Below are positions 7,723 through 14,403 of a DNA stretch of 19,082 nucleotides, one piece after another. Below the pieces are notes generated by a model. That model saw nothing but the letters and a program-made list of their open reading frames with translations. It did not search any database and was not told the DNA's origin. Origin of the DNA: JAQYVL01 sp964578935 (GTDB taxonomy: Bacteria > Desulfobacterota > Desulfobacteria > Desulfobacterales > SURF-7). Numbering within the stretch: position 1 is the first letter of the stretch; each line of letters starts with the position of its first letter. Both the position numbers and the translations under genes were made by a program. The DNA lies in NCBI GenBank assembly GCA_964578935.1, contig CAZOEW010000052.1, positions 1 to 19,082 on the forward strand, given 5' to 3'.

Positions 7723-7763
7723 CGGCCACACCTTTGCGCGTAAAGGTGTGGCCGTCTTTTTTT
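7723..7763 (+). terminator. Rho-independent terminator after amt1
   Basis: CGGCCACACCTTT (7723-7735) pairs perfectly with AAAGGTGTGGCCG (7742-7754), a 13-bp stem with a 6-base loop, followed by TCTTTTTTT. This closes the glnB-amt1 operon. Confidence 0.95.
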
Positions 7764-7865
7764 GTGGTTTCTGTTTTTCCATAATTGGTGTTTTCACTGC
7801 TATATGAAATCGAGGCTGTTGCCGCCGAATAACTAACAAAAATGTAATTTATTTTATAATTGAAC

Positions 7866-7877
7866 TACAAATATGTA
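7866..7877. promoter_or_regulatory. Candidate enhancer palindrome upstream of amt2
   Basis: TACA-AATA-TGTA is a perfect-arm palindrome 76 bases upstream of the amt2 sigma-54 element. The same arm sequence and 4-base AT centre recur before amt3 and glnA. The binding protein is unknown. Confidence 0.45.
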
Positions 7878-7953
7878 TTTTATTTCCGGGAGATGTTTTT
7901 TCTCTATAGATATGTATTTGTAATTATAGCAGTAAATCGATGTGCCCGGAGAA

Positions 7954-7969
7954 TGGCACGGCAATTGCT
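7954..7969 (+). promoter_or_regulatory. Sigma-54 (-24/-12) promoter of amt2-glnK
   Basis: TGGCACGGCAATTGCT is a perfect match to TGGCAC-N5-TTGCW. The expected start is near 7980, so the amt2 leader is about 136 bases, clearly longer than those of glnB and amt3. Confidence 0.95.
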
Positions 7970-8115
7970 GATCTTTGGTACCAGTGTTGAGATGGGTCGG
8001 CCTACAAGGACTTCCCGGCTTGCAAGGAATGGAACGTTTACCGAACGGCTTAATCATAAACCACAGGAAAAACGAGTATGAATGAAAAAAATAATTCATC
8101 AGGTGGAGGGAAAAA

Positions 8116-9411
8116 ATGAAAATCAAGAGTTTGTTTTTAGCATGTATGTTGGCATTTGTCCCGTTTGCATATGCCTTCGCAGGGGAAGATGTCTTGAATT
8201 CCGGAGATACAGCATGGATCATTGTTGCAACCGCGCTGGTAATGGTGATGACGCCGGCAGGGCTTGCTCTGTTTTATGGCGGAATGTCAAGGTCGAAAAA
8301 TCTTTTAAACACCGTTGCCATGACTTTTGTCTCATACTGTATCGGTAGTGTTGTCTGGATGTTTTGGGGGTATTCACTTGCTTTTGGTCCGGATAAAGCA
8401 GGGATCATCGGAGGGTTGGATCATGTTTTCATGAGGGGAATTGGAGTTGACAGTCTTGCCGGTACGATTCCTACTTATATTTTCGCTCTTTTCCAGATGA
8501 CCTTCGCAGGAATAACCGTGGCTCTTGTTTTAGGATCCATTGTTGACAGAATGAAATTTTCCTCGTGGATTGTTTTCAGCATCCTGTGGGTAACGTTTAT
8601 CTACTGCCCGATTGCCCACTGGGTCTGGGGAGGTGGATGGATGGCTGAAATGGGAGCGCTTGATTTTGCCGGAGTAAATGTTGTGCATATAAACGCCGGT
8701 GTCGCCGGTCTGGTTTTGGCCCTTGTGATTGGAAAGAGAAGGGGATATGGAAGAGAAGTGATGTTTCCTTCAAGTGTGACCTTGACCGCATTAGGCGCCG
8801 CTCTTTTGTGGTTTGGCTGGTTTGGATTCAATGCAGGAAGTGCGCTTGCAGCCGACGGTATCGCCGCATCCGCCTTTATGGTCACAAATACTTCAGCCGC
8901 AATGGCTGCACTTTCCTGGATGTTTGCTGAATGGTTTTTCAGCAAAAAGCCTACCGTTCTGGGACTGGCTTCCGGAGCAGTGGCGGGTCTTGTCTCCATA
9001 ACGCCGGCCGCAGGATTTGTAAATCTACCGGCCTCAATGATTATCGGCCTTGTTGCAGGCGTATTCGGCTTTTACAGTGTAACGGTATTGAAACATAAAT
9101 TTGGGTACGATGATTCGCTTGATGCTTTTGGTGTGCATGGAATGTGCGGTGTGTGGGGAGCGCTTGCCACAGGTCTTTTTGCAACCCCTGTTATCACGGA
9201 AGGGGCAAAAGGATTGTTTTTCGGAAACCCGCAGCAGCTTTGGATTCAGACGGTATCCATTGTTGCCACAGCAGTGTTTACTGCCATTGGAACGCTATCC
9301 GTTGTTTATGTTACAAAAATGATTACAGGGGGTTTGCGTGTAGAAGAAAGTGAAGAAATAGAGGGTCTTGATAACGCGATCCACGGCGAAAGAGCGTTCA
9401 AGCTTGATTGA
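8116..9411 (+). CDS. amt: Ammonium transporter Amt, second copy
   Basis: A 431-aa Amt channel of the classical AmtB subtype. The signal peptide (about 22 residues, ending AYAFA-GED) is followed by GDTAWIIVATALV and ALFYGGMSRSKN, the family opening. Twin pore histidines are His191 (VVHINAGVAG) and His341 (AFGVHGMCGVWG); YCPIAHWVWGGGW and GWFGFNAGS are typical core segments. The cytoplasmic tail GLRVEESEEIEGLDNAIHG carries the PII-docking signature. ATG 8116 has GGAGGG at 8105-8110 five bases upstream. The gene has its own sigma-54 promoter, and a second PII gene follows after 142 bases with no terminator seen between them, the usual amtB-glnK pair in reversed order relative to glnB-amt1. Confidence 0.96.
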   Translation: MKIKSLFLACMLAFVPFAYAFAGEDVLNSGDTAWIIVATALVMVMTPAGLALFYGGMSRSKNLLNTVAMTFVSYCIGSVVWMFWGYSLAFGPDKAGIIGGLDHVFMRGIGVDSLAGTIPTYIFALFQMTFAGITVALVLGSIVDRMKFSSWIVFSILWVTFIYCPIAHWVWGGGWMAEMGALDFAGVNVVHINAGVAGLVLALVIGKRRGYGREVMFPSSVTLTALGAALLWFGWFGFNAGSALAADGIAASAFMVTNTSAAMAALSWMFAEWFFSKKPTVLGLASGAVAGLVSITPAAGFVNLPASMIIGLVAGVFGFYSVTVLKHKFGYDDSLDAFGVHGMCGVWGALATGLFATPVITEGAKGLFFGNPQQLWIQTVSIVATAVFTAIGTLSVVYVTKMITGGLRVEESEEIEGLDNAIHGERAFKLD

Positions 9412-9461
9412 TTTTTCGCGTATCATTGGCTCTGCCGCAGCTTGCACAAACGAGTACCGCA

Positions 9462-9492
9462 TGATAATAAGGGTTAAAATTAAATATTATCA
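9462..9492. repeat. AT-rich inverted repeat between amt2 and glnK
   Basis: TGATAATA (9462-9469) and TATTATCA (9485-9492) form perfect 8-bp arms around a 15-base spacer. It could be an operator or a weak RNA hairpin modulating the relative level of Amt and PII. No promoter motif accompanies it. Confidence 0.3.
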
Positions 9493-9553
9493 ATAAGAAA
9501 AAGATATTAACCGTTGATATGACTATGTTGTCAGGAGAAGGGGAGGAACAGCG

Positions 9554-9892
9554 ATGAAAAAAATTGAGGCCGTCATCAAACCGTTTAAACTGGATGATGT
9601 AAAAGAAGCCTTGAATGAAATCGGCATCCAGGGAATGACCATTGTGGAAGTAAAAGGGTATGGTCGCCAGAAGGGCCATAAAGAAATATACCGCGGTGCG
9701 GAATATGTTGTAGACTTTATACCGAAAATCAAGATCGAAATCGTTGTTGCAGCCGAAATGGCTGAAAAGGTTACACAGGTCATCATGAATGCTGCAAATA
9801 CCGGCAAAATCGGTGATGGCAAGATTTTTATTTTACCGGTGGAAGAAGCGATACGGGTTCGGACAGGTGAAAAAGGAAATGATGCGATTTAA
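9554..9892 (+). CDS. glnK: PII nitrogen regulatory protein (GlnK type), second copy
   Basis: A 112-aa PII protein, closely similar to the first copy at 5896. Tyr51 in the T-loop YRGAEY, Gln39, Lys58, the B-loop TGKIGDGKIF (83-92, with the standard Thr83) and the C-loop RVRTGE are all present, so it should bind ATP/2-oxoglutarate and be uridylylated. The T-loop continues VVDF where the first copy has QVDF. A Shine-Dalgarno (GGGGAGGAA) precedes ATG 9554. No sigma-54 element with correct spacing lies in the 142-base gap after amt2, so it is probably read from the amt2 promoter. It most likely gates Amt2; which PII signals to GlnE cannot be told from sequence. Confidence 0.95.
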   Translation: MKKIEAVIKPFKLDDVKEALNEIGIQGMTIVEVKGYGRQKGHKEIYRGAEYVVDFIPKIKIEIVVAAEMAEKVTQVIMNAANTGKIGDGKIFILPVEEAIRVRTGEKGNDAI

Positions 9893-9936
9893 AATGGTTA
9901 CACCTTGTTTTTTTCGATAACAAATTCAGATTTACA

Positions 9937-9966
9937 GAAGAAACCGGGCTGATGCCCGGTTTCTTC
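9937..9966. terminator. Bidirectional hairpin terminator between glnK and the minus-strand gene pair
   Basis: GAAGAAACCGGGC (9937-9949) pairs perfectly with GCCCGGTTTCTTC (9954-9966) around the TGAT loop. On either strand the GC core is followed by a T-rich but not pure T tract (TTTCTTC). It sits between convergent genes and probably stops both. Confidence 0.7.
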
Positions 9967-10083
9967 GTTCGTTGATTGCGGCATTTGGACCCAATGGCCT
10001 CGATATAAACTTCACTCCGAGGCTACTGGATCGCAATCGCGTATACGAAAATCGGAACGTTAACGTGACCGGTGCGCGATAAG

Positions 10084-10371
10084 CTACCGAGGAAGATATT
10101 TCATTGTGTTTTCCATATAAAAAGCTGCATCTGAAAATTCATCTACTTCTGTATAAAAATACATGTTGGCATTGATTCCTCTTTCATCGATGCATTCGGC
10201 GATCGGGGTTAAGTGGATTGTTTTTTCCAGCCCGGGGCCGATATAAAACATAAAAAACCATATTCCCAAAATACATGAGAACAGGTAGGCCAGACGCTTG
10301 AAAAAAAACAGGTTCCGTTTTTTTGACAAATTGATGGACAAACGTTTTGAAAGCAGAGGTTGAATCATCAT
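10084..10371 (-). CDS. Small membrane protein coupled to the YeiH-like transporter, 95 aa
   Basis: I do not recognise this family. The start ATG at 10371 overlaps the stop of the upstream transporter gene by one base (TAATG), so translation is almost certainly coupled; no separate ribosome site is visible. The N-terminal 24 residues are basic (SKRLSINLSKKRNLFFFKR). They are followed by one membrane segment (about 25-47, LAYLFSCILGIWFFMFYIGPG). The rest is a short acidic domain (about 48-95, with two Tyr-rich stretches) that by the positive-inside rule would face the periplasm. It may be an accessory subunit or stabiliser of the transporter. It ends 117 bases from the shared hairpin. Confidence 0.7.
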   Translation of the reverse strand: MMIQPLLSKRLSINLSKKRNLFFFKRLAYLFSCILGIWFFMFYIGPGLEKTIHLTPIAECIDERGINANMYFYTEVDEFSDAAFYMENTMKYLPR

Positions 10372-12131
10372 TAAATTTTTGCCGTGATTTCCGGAAAAAC
10401 CTTATAAAACATGATATAGGCCATCAACAGGGTTAATATCAGGTTAAATGATTGCCCGCAAACATAGAGAATAAGAGGTTTTCCGCCCTTAAAATGTTCT
10501 TTCAGCTCGTTGAAATTGGTTGCCAGACCAATACTGGCAAAGGCCAGACAGAAGAACCAGCCCCTGAAAATTTTAGACAACCCTTGAATCGCACCATGAT
10601 CGATGAGGGCATATCCGACATCCTTTCCCATAACCTCATAAAGCAGTGAAAAAATGATTGAGGCGGAGATAAAACCGATTACAAACTTTGGAAAGCGATG
10701 CCAGATCTCAATGACTGGAACTTTTTGGCCGGGTAAGCACTCGACGCGAGCGCACCAATACAGCGCCACGAAAAAAGCGATAACACCGATCAGCACATTT
10801 TGAATCATTTTAATGGTAGCGGCAACATACAGGGCACGGTCACTTAAGAAAGCTCCGGCAGCCGCAACCGCCCCGGTTGCATCAATGGTTCCTCCCATCC
10901 ATGCACCACCTAAAATATATGGCATGCCAACAGCTTTAATAAAAGCAGGCATGACAATCATCATGATCGAGGTAAATACAAGGGAAAGTCCAACCGCAAG
11001 GGTTAGTTCTTCCTTTTTCGCACGGCAGGCTGATGCGGTGGCAATGGCCGCAGAAACACCACACACGGACATGTCTGCAGAAATGGTCATGTTAAGTGTT
11101 TTAGAAGGAATCTTAATTACTTTTTGTCCAAAGATATAGGTGGCTACCAAAACAATCGGCGTCACGATCCAGGCAACAAAAATTCCTGGAATACCAATGG
11201 ACAGGATTTTGCCAAATAGAATTTCCGCACCCAGAAGAACCAGACCGGTTTTGATGTAGTATTCCGTTTGCACGGCCGCCATTACCCATTTCGGTGTTCC
11301 CACGGTGTTACTGATGATGAGGCCAAACAGAATTGCCCATGCGGCATAACCGATTCCATAATGTTTCATTGTCGTTTGAGCGGAAGCGGCATATGAAAGC
11401 AGGGCGATTAAAAAAACAAAACAAAACCCGAGCATAAACCTGGGCATGGATTTCCCCATGACAGCCATGCCGATGCCGAAAAAAAAGGCCAGGAATATCA
11501 TAAGAGCGAGAAGATAAAAAATCTGGTTATAAGGTTGAGCATCACTGACTTTTTTTTTCATGTTTGAAACGTTTGCGTGAGCTAATCGCCACGTGTCAAT
11601 CGCATCACTCGCTTTGCTGTTCAGGTTGTCTGATTTGAATCGATTTTCCGCCGCGGCTGCTTCAGCAATCCTGGCAGCCGTCAGAGCCTTGTCTTCTTCT
11701 TCTTTGGCTTTTTCATACGTTACCAGGGCGCTCTTTTTTTTGGCTTCCGCTGTTTCATCATCCATCCAAAACGCTTGAACCGGATTCTTCTCCCAGCCAT
11801 ATGGAGTAGCAGTAATTTTTTTTATGGTTTTTCCAATCGAGGAATCCGCTGCCTTCAGTTTGCTTTTGACATCCAAGGCCTGATACCAGGAGACGGTTTT
11901 AAAAGGAGCCCGATCCGACTCTGTTTTTAGTATTGCATTTGACTGTTTGATCTGGTCATTCATACCTTCCGGTGGATTGTTAAAAAAGATAACAAGACCC
12001 AATAACAACAGTAAAAAACCCAGCCAGATCGACCAGTAATCTTCTTTTTTCCACAAATCGGACCAGTTGGAAGTGGCACGGTCAAAGACAAACTGTTCGC
12101 CATCATTTAATTTCTGGTTCTTTTCATTCAT
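10371..12131 (-). CDS. YeiH/UPF0324-family putative sulfate exporter with long N-terminal extension
   Basis: A 586-aa inner-membrane protein of the UPF0324 (YeiH, putative sulfate exporter) family, which has no firmly proven substrate. The family core lies in about residues 205-586: YYIKTGLVLLGAEILF (from 291), the SVCGVSAAIATA stretch matching the SICGAAA-type motif, and GAWMGGTIDATGAVAAAG matching GVWAGATIHEVAQVVAAG. Typical members are about 350 aa; this one carries some 200 extra N-terminal residues. They hold a membrane segment (34-51), then a soluble region with an Ala/Lys/Glu-rich probable coiled coil (about 125-195). ATG 12131 has AGGAGAGGAG just upstream. It runs against the ammonium genes around it, and no sigma-54 site was found for it. 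A link to nitrogen is not shown; a sulfur role is family-based guesswork. Confidence 0.85.
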   Translation of the reverse strand: MNEKNQKLNDGEQFVFDRATSNWSDLWKKEDYWSIWLGFLLLLLGLVIFFNNPPEGMNDQIKQSNAILKTESDRAPFKTVSWYQALDVKSKLKAADSSIGKTIKKITATPYGWEKNPVQAFWMDDETAEAKKKSALVTYEKAKEEEDKALTAARIAEAAAAENRFKSDNLNSKASDAIDTWRLAHANVSNMKKKVSDAQPYNQIFYLLALMIFLAFFFGIGMAVMGKSMPRFMLGFCFVFLIALLSYAASAQTTMKHYGIGYAAWAILFGLIISNTVGTPKWVMAAVQTEYYIKTGLVLLGAEILFGKILSIGIPGIFVAWIVTPIVLVATYIFGQKVIKIPSKTLNMTISADMSVCGVSAAIATASACRAKKEELTLAVGLSLVFTSIMMIVMPAFIKAVGMPYILGGAWMGGTIDATGAVAAAGAFLSDRALYVAATIKMIQNVLIGVIAFFVALYWCARVECLPGQKVPVIEIWHRFPKFVIGFISASIIFSLLYEVMGKDVGYALIDHGAIQGLSKIFRGWFFCLAFASIGLATNFNELKEHFKGGKPLILYVCGQSFNLILTLLMAYIMFYKVFPEITAKI

Positions 12132-12210
12132 TCTTTATCTCCTCTCCTAAATGGTTTTAAAAGAGAAAAAAATCGAAACGATTGAAAGCCTTTTCTTGAA
12201 AACCAAATAT

Positions 12211-12222
12211 TTTCAGCTGAAA
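12211..12222. promoter_or_regulatory. Palindrome upstream of the YeiH-like gene
   Basis: TTTCAGCTGAAA is a perfect 12-bp palindrome, 80 bases upstream of the minus-strand start. It abuts a weak minus-strand -10-like TATATT, so it is placed where a repressor would act. The regulator is unknown. Confidence 0.35.
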
Positions 12223-12472
12223 CAATATAGGGCTTTTCAACAATTAAAAATGTTTCCGCGTAAACTGAAAAAATTTAGGAAATATTGCGGTTGCATTTTG
12301 AATTCAGCAGCAAAAAAGGCTTTTTGATGTATCGAACACGATTCTGAAAATCACTATAAATGCCTGGAAAATATGTCGAGTTGTTCCTTATCACCAGATC
12401 CGAAGAAAATCAATTGAGGAATCATTAGAAAATATTCAGTTACCGAAAAATTAAGATAAAATCGTGATGTTT

Positions 12473-12488
12473 TTTACATTATTGTAAA
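12473..12488. promoter_or_regulatory. Candidate enhancer palindrome upstream of amt3
   Basis: TTTACA-TTAT-TGTAAA has perfect 6-bp arms and is the best copy of the motif in the window. Its TACA-N4-TGTA core ends 118 bases before the amt3 sigma-54 element. Confidence 0.5.
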
Positions 12489-12604
12489 GAATTGAGAATA
12501 AAATTTTCAAAAACGTATCTTGTCTGATCAGGTTTTGAAGGATCATATGAACAAGATTGGATTTTTTGCGTTATACCGGAAGGATATAATTTGTATGGTG
12601 TTGG

Positions 12605-12620
12605 TGGCATATGGGTTGCA
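12605..12620 (+). promoter_or_regulatory. Sigma-54 (-24/-12) promoter of amt3
   Basis: TGGCATATGGGTTGCA matches TGGCAC-N5-TTGCA with one mismatch and correct GG-N10-GC spacing. The start is expected near 12631, giving a leader of about 47 bases. That rules out translation from codons upstream of 12631. Confidence 0.9.
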
Positions 12621-12677
12621 TAGAATATTCGATCGGGTTTGAATAGCGCTTCTAAAATTATGGAAGGGGGATCTTAT

Positions 12678-14012
12678 ATGGTATCATTCTTAAGGGTAAT
12701 CCGAATTGCAATCGTATTTTTGATAATTCTGCCTCAAGTTGTTTTTGCTGCTGAAAATGGCGGTGTTGATTCCGGCGCAACCGCATGGATGCTTACATCA
12801 ACCGCATTGGTTTTATTAATGGTTCCGGGGCTGGCAATGTTTTATGGCGGACTTGTCAGAACAAAAAATGTTTTAGGGACCATGATGCACAGCTTTGTGG
12901 CTATGGCTGTTATTGGGGTTCTCTGGGTTGTTTGTGGCTATTCCCTTGCGTTTGGGAAAAATATTCTCGGCGGATGGGTGGGGTGGAACAGCGACTATTT
13001 TTTTCTGAAGGGAATTGATGACCGGATAACAGATGGAATACCGGAATATGTACTGGCAATGTTTCAGGGAAAATTTGCGATTATTACACCAGCCTTGATC
13101 AGCGGGGCTCTTGCAGAGAGGGTTTATTTTAAAGGGTATACATTGTTTATAGCGCTTTGGTTTTTACTTGTTTATTGCCCGTTGTGCCATTGGGTTTGGG
13201 CTTCGGATGGCTGGTTGTTTAATTCAGGGGCCTCAGGTGTTATCGATCTGGCTGGAGGGCTTGTGATTCATGTTTCCGCTGGAATCAGTGCTCTGGTTAT
13301 CGCTTTACTTCTCGGAACTCGAAAAGGATATCCGAAGACAACCATGCATCCGAACAATCTTGTTATGACCATGATGGGTGCCGGGTTTTTATGGGTCGGT
13401 TGGTTTGGTTTTAACGCCGGTTCAACAGTTCAAAGTGGACTTGACACTGCCAGAGCGCTCACCATGACACAGGTATCTGCAGCAAGCGGGGCGCTGACAT
13501 GGCTTTGCATTGAGGCGATTATGTTTCGCAAGGCAACTTCGCTGGGTTTTGTATCCGGCATACTTGCGGGGCTGGTGGTGATAACGCCTGCCGCAGGTGT
13601 TGTAAAACCTTTTGGTGCAATTGTTCTCGGGGCTCTGTCCGCGGCAGCTTGCTATTATGCTCTTCAGGCCAAAGCCCGGCTTGGTTATGACGACAGCCTT
13701 GATTGTTTTGGAATTCACGGGGTGGGGAGCGGCCTTGGGGTTCTTCTTCTTTGTTTTTTTATCCGAGAAAGCTGGATGACAAGTGCTGCGGCTTCGGCCG
13801 GAGGGAGCTGGACGTTGTGGAACCAGTTGTTTGTGCAAATAAAGGGATTGGGGGCCACCATCGCCCTTGCAGCTTCAGGTACGTTCATTATTTATTTTTT
13901 TGTTGAAAAAACAGTTGGCTTTCGAATTAGTGAAGAAGGTGAACAGGAGGGGCTTGACAGGTCTCTTCACGGCGAACATGGATATGGACTTGTCAACTCG
14001 GATATCGTGTGA
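12678..14012 (+). CDS. amt: Ammonium transporter Amt, third copy
   Basis: A 444-aa Amt channel of the classical subtype, with a signal peptide (about 24 residues, ending VVFA-AEN). The sequence AMFYGGLVRTKN opens the core; YCPLCHWVWASDGW and GWFGFNAGS are conserved. Twin histidines are His198 (VIHVSAGISA) and His347 (FGIHGVGSG); after the second, Gly-Ser replaces the Cys-Gly of the other two Amts. The tail FRISEEGEQEGLDRSLHG keeps the PII-docking signature although no PII gene adjoins, so it would rely on a PII encoded elsewhere in the cluster. I chose ATG 12678 because GGAAGGGGGA ends 6 bases upstream; a TTG at 12639 in frame would add 13 residues before the signal peptide. It has its own sigma-54 promoter. 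Confidence 0.94.
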   Translation: MVSFLRVIRIAIVFLIILPQVVFAAENGGVDSGATAWMLTSTALVLLMVPGLAMFYGGLVRTKNVLGTMMHSFVAMAVIGVLWVVCGYSLAFGKNILGGWVGWNSDYFFLKGIDDRITDGIPEYVLAMFQGKFAIITPALISGALAERVYFKGYTLFIALWFLLVYCPLCHWVWASDGWLFNSGASGVIDLAGGLVIHVSAGISALVIALLLGTRKGYPKTTMHPNNLVMTMMGAGFLWVGWFGFNAGSTVQSGLDTARALTMTQVSAASGALTWLCIEAIMFRKATSLGFVSGILAGLVVITPAAGVVKPFGAIVLGALSAAACYYALQAKARLGYDDSLDCFGIHGVGSGLGVLLLCFFIRESWMTSAAASAGGSWTLWNQLFVQIKGLGATIALAASGTFIIYFFVEKTVGFRISEEGEQEGLDRSLHGEHGYGLVNSDIV

Positions 14013-14214
14013 TAACTTAAAGTTTTTATTGACAGATTCCAAAATGGAAGGCTTCAACAATTCTCTTGCGCAACAGAATGGACAATGGTTCGCTTTGTCG
14101 GATCTGTATTCGGGAATTCATACACTCACCTTCCGCTGGGGAAAGTGAAACCATGGTGATCATTTCGGAAAAGCCCTGATTGTTTTTTACATATTCCATA
14201 AAAAATAATTTTAT

Positions 14215-14226
14215 TACAATAATGTA
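14215..14226. promoter_or_regulatory. Candidate enhancer palindrome upstream of glnA
   Basis: TACA-ATAA-TGTA is the reverse complement of the amt3 copy's 12-base core apart from one centre base pair. It ends 107 bases before the glnA sigma-54 element, a normal enhancer distance. Confidence 0.45.
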
Positions 14227-14278
14227 GTTTTTCTTCTTTTTTTTATGCAAAAATGTAAATGCAAATGGTTTGCGCGGG

Positions 14279-14307
14279 TTTAAGTTTTATTTTTACTTTG
14301 TTATAAT
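14279..14307 (+). promoter_or_regulatory. Possible sigma-70 promoter of glnA
   Basis: TATAAT at 14302-14307 is a perfect -10; TTTAAG at 14279-14284, 17 bases upstream, is a weak -35. Together with the sigma-54 element just downstream this would give a dual-promoter glnA, as in enteric bacteria. The surrounding AT-richness lowers confidence. Confidence 0.5.
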
Positions 14308-14333
14308 AGACAGTTATGTGTTTGTTTTCTGAT

Positions 14334-14349
14334 TGGAATAGCTTTTGCA
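14334..14349 (+). promoter_or_regulatory. Sigma-54 (-24/-12) promoter of glnA
   Basis: TGGAATAGCTTTTGCA has the GG-N10-GC spacing and the TTGCA -12 box; the -24 box departs from TGGCAC at two positions. Transcription would begin near 14360, leaving a leader of about 130 bases before glnA. Confidence 0.82.
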
Positions 14350-14403
14350 GTGATTGGGTTTCATGTTCACACAACAGAGTGTAGCAAAAAAGGGAGTTTG
14401 ATC

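Larger units (their letters stand above)
7686..8115 (+). other. 430-base intergenic region: terminator, palindrome, sigma-54 promoter, amt2 leader
   Basis: The region contains the amt1 terminator (7723-7763), an AT-rich stretch with the TACA-N4-TGTA palindrome (7866-7877), the amt2 sigma-54 element (7954-7969), and a leader of about 136 bases. The leader has two tiny open frames, 7991-8080-side and 8078-8119. The second (13 codons) ends overlapping the amt2 start as ATGA. I do not consider either proven. Confidence 0.6.
12132..12677. other. Divergent intergenic region between YeiH-like gene and amt3
   Basis: This 546-base AT-rich region has no credible gene. It holds a 12-bp palindrome near the minus-strand gene (12211-12222), the TTTACA-N4-TGTAAA palindrome (12473-12488), and the amt3 sigma-54 element (12605-12620). 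I found no strong promoter for the minus-strand gene; a TATATT at 12224-12229 read on the minus strand lacks a good -35. Confidence 0.6.

Noticed and set aside
7991..8080. 29-codon open frame in the amt2 leader (Arg/Thr-rich)
   Set aside because: No clear ribosome site precedes it and its composition is not protein-like; kept only as part of the leader description.
8082..8348. 88-codon open frame starting in the amt2 leader
   Set aside because: It overlaps the amt2 signal peptide and first helices in another frame; amt2 is unambiguous.
9427..9446. Sigma-54-like TGGCTC...TTGCA upstream of glnK
   Set aside because: The two boxes are separated by 9 bases instead of 5, so the fixed GG-N10-GC geometry is broken.
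9974..10038. Nested inverted repeats (GATTGCG/CGCAATC outer, GCCTCG/CGAGGC inner) resembling a tRNA-like fold
   Set aside because: There is no T-arm, no 7-base anticodon loop on a 5-bp stem and no GTTCRA motif; short arms in a convergent intergenic region can arise by chance.
13422..13838. 138-codon open frame antisense to amt3
   Set aside because: It is contained in the conserved amt3 coding region and has an arginine/lysine/proline-rich composition typical of antisense shadows.
14261..14273. GCAAA-TGG-TTTGC inverted repeat considered as an NtrC site
   Set aside because: The arms lack the GCACC/GGTGC character and spacing of NtrC sites.
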